This document shows, piece by piece, positions 54,939 to 63,902 of a DNA stretch of 64,000 nucleotides. Under the pieces are notes generated by a model, which did no database searches, was not told the origin of the DNA, and worked only from the letters and a program-made list of their open reading frames with translations. Both the position numbers and the translations under genes were made by a program. Origin of the DNA: Paracidovorax valerianellae (GTDB lineage Bacteria; Pseudomonadota; Gammaproteobacteria; Burkholderiales; Burkholderiaceae_C); NCBI RefSeq assembly GCF_900102625.1, contig NZ_FMZC01000015.1:1-64000 (forward strand). The letters are read 5' to 3'. Numbering within the stretch: the first letter of the stretch is position 1; each line of letters starts with the position of its first letter.

Positions 54939-55775
54939 TCAGGCTGCGCGGCCCAGGCCGAGCAGCTGCACCAGGTCGGGCGCCTCATCCTGCGGCGGCG
55001 TGAATTCGAGCTGCGACTCGATGCGCGCCAAATGGTCCAGCATGCGCCGCGAGGCCTCGCCGGCATCGCGCAGGCGGATCGCATCGATCAGTGCGCGGTG
55101 CTCGCGGCAGCCGCAGGCGGTGGCTTCTTCGCGGGCCTGCACGTGGCTGGGGCTGTAGGTCATGAGGATGAGCGAGGTGCGGGACACCAGCTCGCGCAGG
55201 ATGCGCCCCAGCGTCTGGTGGCCCGCCGCCTGCGCGATGTGCAGGTGAAAGTCCCCGGAGAGCCGGATCGCCCGGCGCATGTCGCCCGCCTGCCGCGAAG
55301 CCTCTTCGTCGGCCACGCTCTGCACCAGCCAGGCCACGTCCTCAGCAGTGGCGGTTTCGACGAACAGCGACACCAGCCGCGGCTCGATGAGGCGGCGGGC
55401 TTCGAACACTTCGCGCGCCTCCTGCACCGTGGGCTGCGCGATGGAGGCGCCGCGGCGCGGCGTGAGGGTGACCACCTGCTCGCCCGCCAGCCGCACGAGC
55501 ACCGGCCGCACGCGGGTGCGCGACACGCCGAAGGCCGTGGCCAGCTTGTCCTCCACCAGCTTGGTGCCCGGCGGCAGCCGGTGGTCGAGGATGGCCGACA
55601 CCATGCGTTCGTACATGTCGTTGTCGCTCAGCAGGCCCTCGTCGGCGTCGGCCCCGGGCAGCGCGGACGCACGGGGAACAGTGGCCCGTCGGCGGGGTGC
55701 TGCCGCGGCTGCACCGGGCGTGCGAGGTGCACGGGGCTGAACTGGCGCACGGCCGGAAGGCGCGGGGCTCTTCAT
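54939..55775 (-). CDS. GntR family regulator (FadR/FCD type)
   Basis: A 278-residue repressor. After a basic, disordered 55-residue N-terminus comes a winged helix (LPPGTKLVEDKLATAFGVSRTRVRPVL) and an FCD ligand-binding domain (EARRLIEPRLVSLF, FHLHIAQAAGHQTLGRIL, HRALIDAIRLRDAGEA) with metal-ligand histidines. The ATG overlaps the stop of the permease gene (ATGA). It is likely to bind the GTATAC-centred palindrome at 60334 upstream of the operon. Confidence 0.92.
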   Translation of the reverse strand: MKSPAPSGRAPVQPRAPRTPGAAAAAPRRRATVPRASALPGADADEGLLSDNDMYERMVSAILDHRLPPGTKLVEDKLATAFGVSRTRVRPVLVRLAGEQVVTLTPRRGASIAQPTVQEAREVFEARRLIEPRLVSLFVETATAEDVAWLVQSVADEEASRQAGDMRRAIRLSGDFHLHIAQAAGHQTLGRILRELVSRTSLILMTYSPSHVQAREEATACGCREHRALIDAIRLRDAGEASRRMLDHLARIESQLEFTPPQDEAPDLVQLLGLGRAA

Positions 55776-56668
55776 TCGCCCGCCCTCGCCCGCCGTCCGC
55801 GCCCGAGCAGCCACACCAGTGCCAGCGTGAGCCCCATCACCACGAACGACACCACCGTGGTCAGCGTGCCCAGCGCGTAGATCGACGGCGTGGTCACCGT
55901 CGAGGTCAGGCCCTGCAGCTCCAGCGGCAGCGTGTTCACGTCGCCGATGGCTTGCGAGGTGCGCGCGATTTCATCCCAGCTCAGCGTGAAGCCGAACATG
56001 CCGATGCCGACGACCGATGGCGCAACGAGCGGCAGCACCACGTGCGCGAAGCCCTGCCAGGGTGTGGCGCCCAGGTCGCGCGCGGCCTCTTCATATGCGG
56101 GATTGAAGCGGTTGAACACCGCGAACATGATGAGCAGACCGAAAGGCAGCGTCCACGTGAGGTGCGCCCCCAGCGCCGAGGTGAACAGGCCCAGCGAGGT
56201 GCCGAAGCCCTCCAGCGTCTCCTGCAGGCTCAGCCAGCCCAGCACCGCCTTGATGGCCGAATCGATCAGGCGAAACTCCAGCCCGATGCCCAGCGACACG
56301 ATGATGGACGGCATGATCAAGCTGGCCACCACCACGAAGAACAGCGTGTTGCCGCCCGCCAGCCGCTTGCGGAACGCCAGCCCGGCCAGCACCGAAAACA
56401 CCACGGTGCACACCATGACCGCCAGCCCCAGACCCAGCGAACGCCGCAGTGCCGCGCCGATGTCCACCACGCCTAGCCCCTCGGCCAGCTGGCGGAACCA
56501 GTGCAGCGAGAGCCCGCGCAGCGGAAACGTGAGCCCGCCTTCCGGGCCTTGAAAACTCAGGATGAAGATGACCAGCATCGGCCCGTACATGAACAGCACG
56601 AACAGGCTGAACACGAGCGCCAGCAGCCAGAAGCTGAGCGGGCGCGGCTCGCGCAGGCGGGTTTTCAT
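55772..56668 (-). CDS. ABC transporter permease (PotC-like)
   Basis: A 298-residue inner-membrane permease with six helices. The EAA loop reads EEAARDLGATPWQGFAHVVLP, the ATPase contact site. It resembles PotC of spermidine/putrescine transporters. Start ATG 56668 with a strong AAGGAGG. It overlaps the GntR gene downstream by four bases. Confidence 0.93.
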   Translation of the reverse strand: MKTRLREPRPLSFWLLALVFSLFVLFMYGPMLVIFILSFQGPEGGLTFPLRGLSLHWFRQLAEGLGVVDIGAALRRSLGLGLAVMVCTVVFSVLAGLAFRKRLAGGNTLFFVVVASLIMPSIIVSLGIGLEFRLIDSAIKAVLGWLSLQETLEGFGTSLGLFTSALGAHLTWTLPFGLLIMFAVFNRFNPAYEEAARDLGATPWQGFAHVVLPLVAPSVVGIGMFGFTLSWDEIARTSQAIGDVNTLPLELQGLTSTVTTPSIYALGTLTTVVSFVVMGLTLALVWLLGRGRRARAGE

Positions 56669-56732
56669 GACAGGGTCCTCCTTGCCGCGGGACGGGAAAG
56701 GCATGCGCCAGGGTGTGCGTGGGCGGCCATGG

Positions 56733-57647
56733 TCAAAGCTCCTTGCGGATGTCCACGAGCCGCGTCAGGCCGTAGATGATCATCAGCACGATGGCCAGCA
56801 GGATCACGGCATTGGCCGCCGCCAGCGGAAACTGCAGGTACGAGGTCTGCACCTGGATGATCTTGCCGACCGAGGCGATCTGCTGACCGCCCATCACGCC
56901 GATGGTCACGAAGTCGCCCATGACGATGGTGATCACGAAGATCGAACCGATGATGATGCCGGTGCGCGACAGCGGCACGATCACGTTCCACAGGGTCTGC
57001 CAGCCCGAAGCGCCGGAGTCGTTCGCGGCCTCCAGCAGGCTGCGGTCGATGCGCATCATGCTGTTGAAGATGGGCACGATCATGAACATGGTGTACAGGT
57101 GCACGAAGGCCAGCACCACGGAAAAATCGGAGAACAGCAGCCACTCGATGGGGCTCTGGATCAGGTGCATGTCGATCAGCGTCTGGTTCACCAGGCCGTT
57201 GCGCCCCAGCAGCGGCACCCACGAGATCATGCGGATCACGTTCGACGTCCAGAACGGAATGGTGCACAGCACGAACAGCAGCGTCTGCACGCCCTGCGAG
57301 CGCACATGGAACGCCAGAAAATACGCCACCGCAAAGCCCAGCACCAGCGTGATCGCCCATACCAGCAGGCTGAACTTGAGCGTGGAGAGATACGTGCGCA
57401 GCGTGGTGCACAGGTCGGCCGTGTCGCCACACCCTTCGAAGATCGACAGGTAGTTCTTGAAGGTGAAACCGGGCAGCAGCTCGTACTCATTGAAGTCCCA
57501 GAAGCTCACCATCAGGATGAGCCCGAGCGGCACGAGAAAGAACAGCACGAACACCAGCGTGAGCGGCGCGGCCTGCCACCAGGCCGCGATGCCACGGCCG
57601 GGCGCAGCCGCCACGGCGGCGGGGTGGGAGGTCGAAGGGGTGCTCAT
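56733..57647 (-). CDS. ABC transporter permease (PotB-like)
   Basis: A 304-residue permease with six helices and EAA loop LEAANDSGASGWQTLWNVIVP. TIPFWTSNVIRMISWVPLLGRNGLVN is a PotB-type block. It pairs with the PotC-like permease 64 bases downstream to form the membrane channel. Start ATG 57647; the 130 bases upstream to the binding-protein gene show no gene. Confidence 0.93.
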   Translation of the reverse strand: MSTPSTSHPAAVAAAPGRGIAAWWQAAPLTLVFVLFFLVPLGLILMVSFWDFNEYELLPGFTFKNYLSIFEGCGDTADLCTTLRTYLSTLKFSLLVWAITLVLGFAVAYFLAFHVRSQGVQTLLFVLCTIPFWTSNVIRMISWVPLLGRNGLVNQTLIDMHLIQSPIEWLLFSDFSVVLAFVHLYTMFMIVPIFNSMMRIDRSLLEAANDSGASGWQTLWNVIVPLSRTGIIIGSIFVITIVMGDFVTIGVMGGQQIASVGKIIQVQTSYLQFPLAAANAVILLAIVLMIIYGLTRLVDIRKEL

Positions 57648-57777
57648 GGCAGTGCGTGTCGGGTGGAAGGCAGGGGGGAAAACGGTGGATTCGTGCTGAA
57701 GAACAGAAGGAAGGAATGCTTGCAAAGGCACTCCAGCCCTCGAAGCCGGGCAGCCCGTGCCGCCCGGGTTTCAGCAC

Positions 57778-59061
57778 TCAGGCCGCGACGAACTCATTCC
57801 ATTTCTGGACCATGTAGTTGTTCTCGTCCATCAGCGCGTTCCAGCATGCAATGCCGCCCATGCGCGACTCGTAGCTGCCGCCGTCGCGCACGCTGCCAGC
57901 CTTGGCCAGCAGGTCGCCGCCGGGGCTCTTGATGTCCTGGGTGGCAGGCTTGCCTTCCATCCAGTAGGCCCATTCGTAGGCTTCCATCTTGGCCTTGGCC
58001 GTTTCCAGCACCGCGCTGTAGTAGCCCTGGCGGTTGAGGTACGCGCCGGCCCAGCCGTCCAGGAACCAGTTGATGAACTCGTAGGCACCGTCCAGCTTCT
58101 TGCCCGACAGCGTGGCGGGCAGCCCGAAGCCCGCGGCCCATGCGCGATAGCCTTCCTTGAGCGGCTGGAAGTTGCAGGCGATGCCCTTGGTGCGCACGGC
58201 CGTCACGGCGGGGCTCCACATGGACTGGATCACCACTTCGCCCGAAGCCATCAGGTTGACCGACTCGTTGAAGTCCTTCCACAGCGCGCGGAACTGGCCG
58301 GCGCGCTTGGCCTCGATCAAGGTCTTGATCGTGAGGTCGATCTCCTTCTTGGTCATGTTGCCCTTGTCGGGGTACTTGTACAGGCCCATGGCCTCGACCA
58401 CCATCGCCGCGTCCATGATGCCGATCGAAGGAATGTTCAGGATCGCCGTCTTGCCCTTGAACTCGGGGTTGAGCAGCTCGGCCCACGAATCGATGGGGCG
58501 CTTGATCAGGTCGGGGCGGATGCCCAGCGTGTCGGCGTTGTACACGGTCGGAATCAGGCTCATGAACTGCGTGGGGCTCTTGGCGAACACCTTGCTCTTT
58601 TCGCCTTCGAGGTAAATCACCTTCTTGGGCGCGGTGCCCTGCTCGCCCACCGCCTTGCCGCCCACCATGCCGGTGGTGAACAGCGGCGTGATCTTGTCGG
58701 CGTTCTTGATGCGCTTGGTGTCGATGCCCTTCAGGTTGCCCGTGGGCACGATCTTCTTGAGCGAGAAATATTCGGTGTCGATCAGGTCGAAGCTGTTGGG
58801 CGCGGTGACGGCGCGCTTGGTCACGTCGTCCGTGGTCACGGCCACGTACTGGATCTCGATGCCCGTGTCGGCCTTGAACTTTTCAGCGATGGCCTTGTCC
58901 TGGTTCACCGCCGTGCCCAGGTAGCGCAGCACGATCTTTTCCTGCGCATGGATGGCGGGAAACATGCCGGCGGCCAGGATGCCGGCCGTGCCCTTGAGCA
59001 GCGAGCGGCGCTGCACGGCGGACGACGGGGCAGCGTGGGATTCGGAAAGCGCATCGGACAT
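57778..59061 (-). CDS. Polyamine-type ABC transporter substrate-binding protein
   Basis: A 427-residue periplasmic binding protein (PotD/PotF-like, DUF of type II fold). The N-terminus VQRRSLLKGTAGILAAG has the twin-arginine pattern of a Tat signal, then VLRYLGTAVNQDKAIAEKF starts the mature part. It delivers the ligand to the two permeases. The ligand is unknown; related systems carry polyamines, opines or amino acid derivatives. Start ATG 59061. Confidence 0.9.
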   Translation of the reverse strand: MSDALSESHAAPSSAVQRRSLLKGTAGILAAGMFPAIHAQEKIVLRYLGTAVNQDKAIAEKFKADTGIEIQYVAVTTDDVTKRAVTAPNSFDLIDTEYFSLKKIVPTGNLKGIDTKRIKNADKITPLFTTGMVGGKAVGEQGTAPKKVIYLEGEKSKVFAKSPTQFMSLIPTVYNADTLGIRPDLIKRPIDSWAELLNPEFKGKTAILNIPSIGIMDAAMVVEAMGLYKYPDKGNMTKKEIDLTIKTLIEAKRAGQFRALWKDFNESVNLMASGEVVIQSMWSPAVTAVRTKGIACNFQPLKEGYRAWAAGFGLPATLSGKKLDGAYEFINWFLDGWAGAYLNRQGYYSAVLETAKAKMEAYEWAYWMEGKPATQDIKSPGGDLLAKAGSVRDGGSYESRMGGIACWNALMDENNYMVQKWNEFVAA

Positions 59062-59174
59062 GGTGAAAGCTCCTAGGTTGAACAGAGGGACGGGGGAAAC
59101 GACAAAGGAAGACGGAATAAAGGGGGGGACGCAACTGAGGGCAGGCCACGAGGATCGATGGCGCCGCTCGTGCC

Positions 59175-60281
59175 TCAAGCCGCCATCGCAGCAGAGGCCA
59201 CCGCAGCCACTACCGAAGCGCTGGCACCACTGCCAGCCGTTGGCTCCAATGGATGCGCGCGCTCGGGCTGCCAGTGCAGGCGCACCGCATCGCCCACGCG
59301 GTAGGGGCGGGCCGCATAGGCGTCTTCGGACACCATCACCGAGTACGCGGCGGTGGTGCTGGACGACACCACGGCGCCCTCGTCCAGCAGGCCCAGCAAC
59401 ACATAGGTGCCCTGGTACTCGACGTCGGTCACGACCGCGCCCATGTGGCTGGCGCCGGCCGGCAATGCCTCGCCCACGGCAGCGATCCGCAAATGATCGG
59501 TGCGCACGCCCACCTTGCCGGTCGGCGTGGCAATCACGTTGTGCCCACCCATGAACCGCGCCACGAACTCGCTCGCGGGCCGGTTATAGACCTCGTGCGG
59601 CGAACCCACCTGCTCGATGCGGCCGTGGTTCATCACCACCATCGTGTCGGCCAGGGCCATCGCCTCTTCCTGCGAATGGGTCACATGGATGAAGGTCAGC
59701 CCCAGTTCCTTCTGCCAGCGCCGCAGCTCCGCCCGCATCTGGATGCGCAAAAAGGGATCGAGCGCCGACAGCGGCTCGTCCAGCAGCAGCACGCGCGGCT
59801 CGGTGATCAGCGCACGCGCCAGCGCCACGCGCTGCTGCTGCCCGCCCGACAGCTCGGCCGGCTTGCGGTCGGCCAGGTGCCCCATGGCGACGCGCTCCAG
59901 CAGCGCCCGCGCCCGGCCCTGCCGCTCGGCCTTGCCGATGCCTTTCATCTTGAGACTGAACGCCACGTTGTCCAGCGCGGACAGATGGGGAAACAGCGCA
60001 AAACTCTGGAACATCATTGCCGTCCCCCGTGCAGCGGCCGGCAGGTCGGTGATGTTGCGGTTTTCCAGCAGCACGTCGCCGCTGGTCACCGACTCATGCC
60101 CCGCGATCATCCGCAGCGTGGTGCTCTTGCCGCAGCCCGAAGGCCCCAGCAGGCAGCAGTAGCTGCCGCTGGCAATGCGCAGATCGATGGCATCGACGGC
60201 AGGCTTGCCCTGCGCGTACCGCTTGGTCAACGCAACGATTTCGATGGCGGCGGGGGCCGATGAGTAAGAGGTGGCGTCCAT
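59175..60281 (-). CDS. ABC transporter ATP-binding protein (PotA-like)
   Basis: A 368-residue ATPase. Walker A GPSGCGKST (46-54), signature LSGGQQQRVALARAL, Walker B VLLLDEPLSALD and the switch His in IHVTHSQEEAMAL are intact. A C-terminal TOBE regulatory domain follows. First gene of the operon ATPase, binding protein, two permeases, GntR, racemase. Start ATG 60281. Confidence 0.95.
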   Translation of the reverse strand: MDATSYSSAPAAIEIVALTKRYAQGKPAVDAIDLRIASGSYCCLLGPSGCGKSTTLRMIAGHESVTSGDVLLENRNITDLPAAARGTAMMFQSFALFPHLSALDNVAFSLKMKGIGKAERQGRARALLERVAMGHLADRKPAELSGGQQQRVALARALITEPRVLLLDEPLSALDPFLRIQMRAELRRWQKELGLTFIHVTHSQEEAMALADTMVVMNHGRIEQVGSPHEVYNRPASEFVARFMGGHNVIATPTGKVGVRTDHLRIAAVGEALPAGASHMGAVVTDVEYQGTYVLLGLLDEGAVVSSSTTAAYSVMVSEDAYAARPYRVGDAVRLHWQPERAHPLEPTAGSGASASVVAAVASAAMAA

Positions 60282-60333
60282 GCCAGGGCATTACGCAAAG
60301 GCCATGCCAGGCTGGAATACGGTTTTTGCACTG

Positions 60334-60347
60334 TTTTGTATACAAAA
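60334..60347. promoter_or_regulatory. Operator-like palindrome upstream of the ABC transporter operon
   Basis: TTTTGTATACAAAA is a perfect 14-base palindrome, extending to CTGTTTTGTATACAAAAACAG with one extra A. It lies 53 bases upstream of the first gene. GTATAC cores of this kind are typical operators of FadR-type GntR repressors, and one is encoded in this operon. Confidence 0.6.
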
Positions 60348-60556
60348 ACAGATCGGATTCCAGGGTCGTGCACCGGTGTGGCGACGGCCAGCACCATGGA
60401 CGTTATTTGCACCCAGGTTACGTGATTAATATGCAAATTAAGTAAGAGTACGTTGCAAAGGGACAATTACTTCGGAGGGACTTTTAAGATGCGCCGCGCG
60501 ATTGCAGGAATAGAAAATCGACCGCAAGACGGTATCTATCTACAAAGGGAGAGCTC

Positions 60557-61444
60557 ATGGGAAAAGATTTGAATGCTGCAGCACTTGCTGCGAATCGACT
60601 GGTAGCGAAACCCATCGCTCTCGACTCGCGGTACCCCGCAGCAGCTTGTTTCAAGCACATTCAGTTGACCGATATTCCAGCCGTCATGAACAAGAACGGA
60701 TTTCGCATGGGAGCAGCACTGATGGAGCGATGGTTCATCGCTCCAGCTTTTTCAATGCCCATTTCATGGAAAGGTAGTGCACGTGCGGCACTCGATAACC
60801 GATCCCTTGACGGTCATCACGTTGACACCACGACTGTGAGCATGTCGTGGGCGCTGCGATTTGGACGAACGCAGGACACATTCGCTGAGTTGACGCGGGC
60901 TGTTCTCGGGCTGTCATCGATACAAAGCCTGAACAGGTCCAAAGAGGAATTGTTCAGCATGTTGAGACGCGCTGGAAAATTCGGCGCCCATGCCGCTACG
61001 TTCGGCGAAGGCCGGTCGGTAATCGAGCTTCACGAAACTGCCCATGTGAATGCACGTCCTGTCAGTTCCAACGGGTTGGAAAAACTCACTGACCCCATCG
61101 ATGATCTCTACTGCGCGCTGGGCGCCTTCACCTTGCACGTTGCGGCTGAAGGCGTGATCAGTCCACTGAAAAGATCCGGCGTTCAAGCAACCCATCAAGT
61201 GGATATCCATGGCCTAGCTTTCTATATCAGGGATTGCTATGACTTTACGGATGACCAGCCTTTGGGAAACTGGGATGCCAGCGAAGTGCAAATGCTGCCC
61301 GCACGACATTTGCGCCTCGCCGAAAATGCGAGCTTTCGGCAATGGCGTGATCGGCACCAGCGCGGCGGTGACTTCATCATTTTTTCTGACATCCATCGGC
61401 AAAAGTTCAGCGCTCCACTGACTTGGTATTTCAAGGAATCTTGA
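60557..61444 (+). CDS. DUF6402-like protein, possible type VI secretion-linked effector
   Basis: A 295-residue soluble protein with no signal peptide. DIPAVMNKNGFRMGAALMERWF near the N-terminus and DIHGLAFYIRDCYDFTDD-type plus FIIFSDIHRQ blocks near the end match my memory of the DUF6402 family, whose genes I recall lying near VgrG/PAAR genes in other Burkholderiales; no such gene is in this window. AAGGGAG precedes ATG 60557. The gene is followed at once by two small anchored paralogues. Base composition is less GC-rich than the flanking ABC operon, suggesting transfer. Family call moderate, effector role speculative. Confidence 0.7.
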   Translation: MGKDLNAAALAANRLVAKPIALDSRYPAAACFKHIQLTDIPAVMNKNGFRMGAALMERWFIAPAFSMPISWKGSARAALDNRSLDGHHVDTTTVSMSWALRFGRTQDTFAELTRAVLGLSSIQSLNRSKEELFSMLRRAGKFGAHAATFGEGRSVIELHETAHVNARPVSSNGLEKLTDPIDDLYCALGAFTLHVAAEGVISPLKRSGVQATHQVDIHGLAFYIRDCYDFTDDQPLGNWDASEVQMLPARHLRLAENASFRQWRDRHQRGGDFIIFSDIHRQKFSAPLTWYFKES

Positions 61445-61474
61445 GTGCCGACGTCACCAGAAAATGCGCGGACC

Positions 61475-61852
61475 ATGGCCGAACCGCGATTGACCCCGCA
61501 CGGCTGGCCGCGGTGGACCAAGCTAATACTCGCCATAGCTGCGGCATGTGTTTTTATTTCGCTGCTCATTTACAAAACGCCTGTCCTCTTTCTCATGGCG
61601 TATTCCAGTTGGTTCAGCACAGCGCAGCTGATTGAGACAGGTGAGTGCGGGAAAGGAGAGTACCGGCTGGAACTCTATAAGCACCGTAACGGCGATGGCT
61701 ATTTCAAGCTCGTTGATCGTAATGGCCAGGTTTATGACGAATCATCGTTTTCCCAAGGTACGGACATCGGTGATTCCCGCTGGGCCCCGGACTGTTTCAG
61801 CGTCAATGTCGGCACGGATGGCGACCGCACAGATTTGAAGGTGCGTCCTTGA
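61475..61852 (+). CDS. Small membrane-anchored protein, paralogue A
   Basis: A 125-residue protein from ATG 61475; a GTG at 61445, directly after the previous stop, would add ten residues. One membrane helix (LILAIAAACVFISLLIYK) precedes a periplasmic domain starting GECGKGEYRLELY, with YFKLVDRNGQVYDESS and WAPDCFSVNVGTDGDR. The two cysteines of the domain could form a disulfide. It shares the domain with the next gene. Immediate linkage to the DUF6402-like gene suggests an accessory or immunity role, not shown. Confidence 0.7.
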   Translation: MAEPRLTPHGWPRWTKLILAIAAACVFISLLIYKTPVLFLMAYSSWFSTAQLIETGECGKGEYRLELYKHRNGDGYFKLVDRNGQVYDESSFSQGTDIGDSRWAPDCFSVNVGTDGDRTDLKVRP

Positions 61853-61946
61853 ACGACCCGTCTTCGTCCAACGCAGGACGAACCGGGGCCGAGGAATGTG
61901 TGGGCTCGTCTCATGAGCCACATCGATACCCGCTCTACACCCGCCC

Positions 61947-62330
61947 ATGAAATCCCACACCTCTTCCCTCTCCACCGACCGCTCTGCATTCCGCCAGCCA
62001 CGCTTTTGGCAGACCTGCCCGCGATGGGCCCTGCTGCTCATGGCCGGCATTCCGCTGGCGGTACTGGCAGGCACATTGTTTTCCACCCGTGTTTTCAACA
62101 CCGCTGAACGCATTCACACCGATGTCTGCGGCGGCAGCGATTACAGCCTGGAGTTCTACGACTACAGCGACGGTGCCGGCTACGTGAAACTGGTGGACCA
62201 GGCCGGGCGGTCGTATGGCCGCGCCGAGCATTCGGATGCCGATGCACTTCGGCCGGTGTGGGCCGACGATTGCCTGTCGGTCACGGTCAACACCGACCAG
62301 CGTCGCGTGCGGCTCGCGGTCAAGCCCTGA
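61947..62330 (+). CDS. Small membrane-anchored protein, paralogue B
   Basis: A 127-residue protein: N-terminal helix (ALLLMAGIPLAVLAGTLFST) then DVCGGSDYSLEFY, GYVKLVDQAGRSYG and WADDCLSVTVNTDQRRVRLAV. This aligns block for block with paralogue A, including both cysteines, so the two arose by duplication and have diverged strongly. The 94 bases between them have no other gene. Confidence 0.7.
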   Translation: MKSHTSSLSTDRSAFRQPRFWQTCPRWALLLMAGIPLAVLAGTLFSTRVFNTAERIHTDVCGGSDYSLEFYDYSDGAGYVKLVDQAGRSYGRAEHSDADALRPVWADDCLSVTVNTDQRRVRLAVKP

Positions 62331-62378
62331 ACGATCACCGAAAGCCCGCCCCCCAGGTGGACGGCGCGCTCCCCGCAC

Positions 62379-63518
62379 TCACCCACCTGTGGCGCGTGCT
62401 GCAGGCAAGCGGCTGAACGCCAGCCGCCAGTTGGTGCGCCCATCGCCCAGCCGGTCCGCCAGGGCCGCATATTCCGGATCGTAGGCCGCGGCCAGGGACA
62501 GCAGCGGCAGGGCATCGCGCGGTTCGTACAGGCTGCCCACGACATGGCCACGCTCGCCGTTGTCCGAACGCGCCTTGTCGAACTTCACATCGCTGCGGAC
62601 GAATTCGGCATGCGTCTTCTCGCCGTTCAGATACGGTTTGAGCCACGCCACGCTGTGGGCGATGGAGGCGCCGTTGGGCGCCTTCCAGTGGTAGAAATCT
62701 TCGCCCTGCTCTCCGAACGCCAGCGCCAGCGTCACGAGCGGGCGCAGGTCGTACACATGGTAGGAAAGCGCGTCGCGTTCTTGAAAGTCGACGCTTTCGC
62801 CGTTGGCGAGCAGGTTGTCGTTGATCTGCGCGCGCAGGCCATCGCGGGCATAGGCGATCAACCGCGCATCGCCCAGGGCGAAGCCGATGAGCCCGACGAG
62901 TTTCAGGCGGTGGCTGTGCCAGTTGTTGGTGGCGGTTTTCTTCTTCAGTTCACGCGAACCCATCTCGGCGCGGGCAATGCGCTGCATCCAGTCGTCGACC
63001 GTTTCCCGCGTGGCCGCCGGCACATCCGCCCGCACCAGGCGGTAGCCGAAGATGGCGGGCTCCAGGCCGGTTTCATCGATGGGCTGGCCGGTGGGGCGGT
63101 TCATCTGCGCCCAGCGAAGCAGATAGTCGCCCGCCTTTGTTGCGTAGCGGGCGTCGTGGTTCACCCGGTAGGTGATCGCCAGTGCCTGGATCTTGTCCAT
63201 GTCCTGCAATCCGATGCCGGTCTGGGCCTTGAGCGGATCGCCCCGCAGCCGGCCGCCGGTGGTCAGCACGGCGACGGGTCGGGGCTCAGTTGCCAAAGCC
63301 GCATCGGCGATGCGTTGCTGGGCCGCGATGGCGGTGCGCCACGCAGGGACAGACGCGGATTGCTCCCGCGTCTGGTCCCATTGCCGGGCGGTAGGCCAAA
63401 GGGTTTGCGCGTGCGCCCATGGTGCGCAGGACAACGCGGCGACCGTTACAGCCGCCAGGGCAAGCGTGCGCCCCCGATCAAGAAATGGCATTGCATGCCG
63501 AACCGTCCACAGAGCCAT
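62379..63518 (-). CDS. Alginate lyase family protein (PL5-like)
   Basis: A 379-residue exported protein. Residues 1-37 form a long signal peptide ending AHAQ. The alpha/alpha-toroid region has NNWHSHRLKLVGLIGFALGD, corresponding to the Asn-Asn-His motif of A1-III/AlgL lyases, and QERDALSYHVYDLRPL with the catalytic Tyr neighbourhood. It would cleave beta-linked uronate polymers by elimination. No alginate synthesis genes are near, so it is more likely degradative. Stand-alone gene. Confidence 0.82.
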   Translation of the reverse strand: MALWTVRHAMPFLDRGRTLALAAVTVAALSCAPWAHAQTLWPTARQWDQTREQSASVPAWRTAIAAQQRIADAALATEPRPVAVLTTGGRLRGDPLKAQTGIGLQDMDKIQALAITYRVNHDARYATKAGDYLLRWAQMNRPTGQPIDETGLEPAIFGYRLVRADVPAATRETVDDWMQRIARAEMGSRELKKKTATNNWHSHRLKLVGLIGFALGDARLIAYARDGLRAQINDNLLANGESVDFQERDALSYHVYDLRPLVTLALAFGEQGEDFYHWKAPNGASIAHSVAWLKPYLNGEKTHAEFVRSDVKFDKARSDNGERGHVVGSLYEPRDALPLLSLAAAYDPEYAALADRLGDGRTNWRLAFSRLPAARATGG

Positions 63519-63902
63519 GGGTATTGATCTTTCATGACGGATGAAAACCGCCGCAACCGCGGGGATCGCCTTGCAATGCACATCCGTTGAAGGGAGTGAT
63601 GCCACCGGCCCGATGAGTGAGCCAATGGCCAAAAGATAGCGTCAGGAAACCCATGATGCGGGGAGCCAGCCCAGGCATTGCGTCGAACGGTTTCAGCCAG
63701 CGGTCGCCGGTGCTCCGTTTGCATGGCCACGCACTCCCATCGCCAGCAGTTGCAAAAAACCTGGCATTCGTGGTTCGCCAACCAAAAACGCAATTCCGCG
63801 TGCTCACCACGCAGTGCATGGCAACGACGTTTTGCGTGTATTGCTCACTCCGACGCCGAAACACCTACTTACATAAACGCGGCCGGCCGATAGCGGGGGC
63901 GC
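63519..63902. other. Intergenic region, no gene seen
   Basis: About 380 bases between the lyase gene and the gene running in from the right edge. Open frames here lack conserved-looking sequence, and I see no RNA gene, repeat or clear hairpin. Confidence 0.45.
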
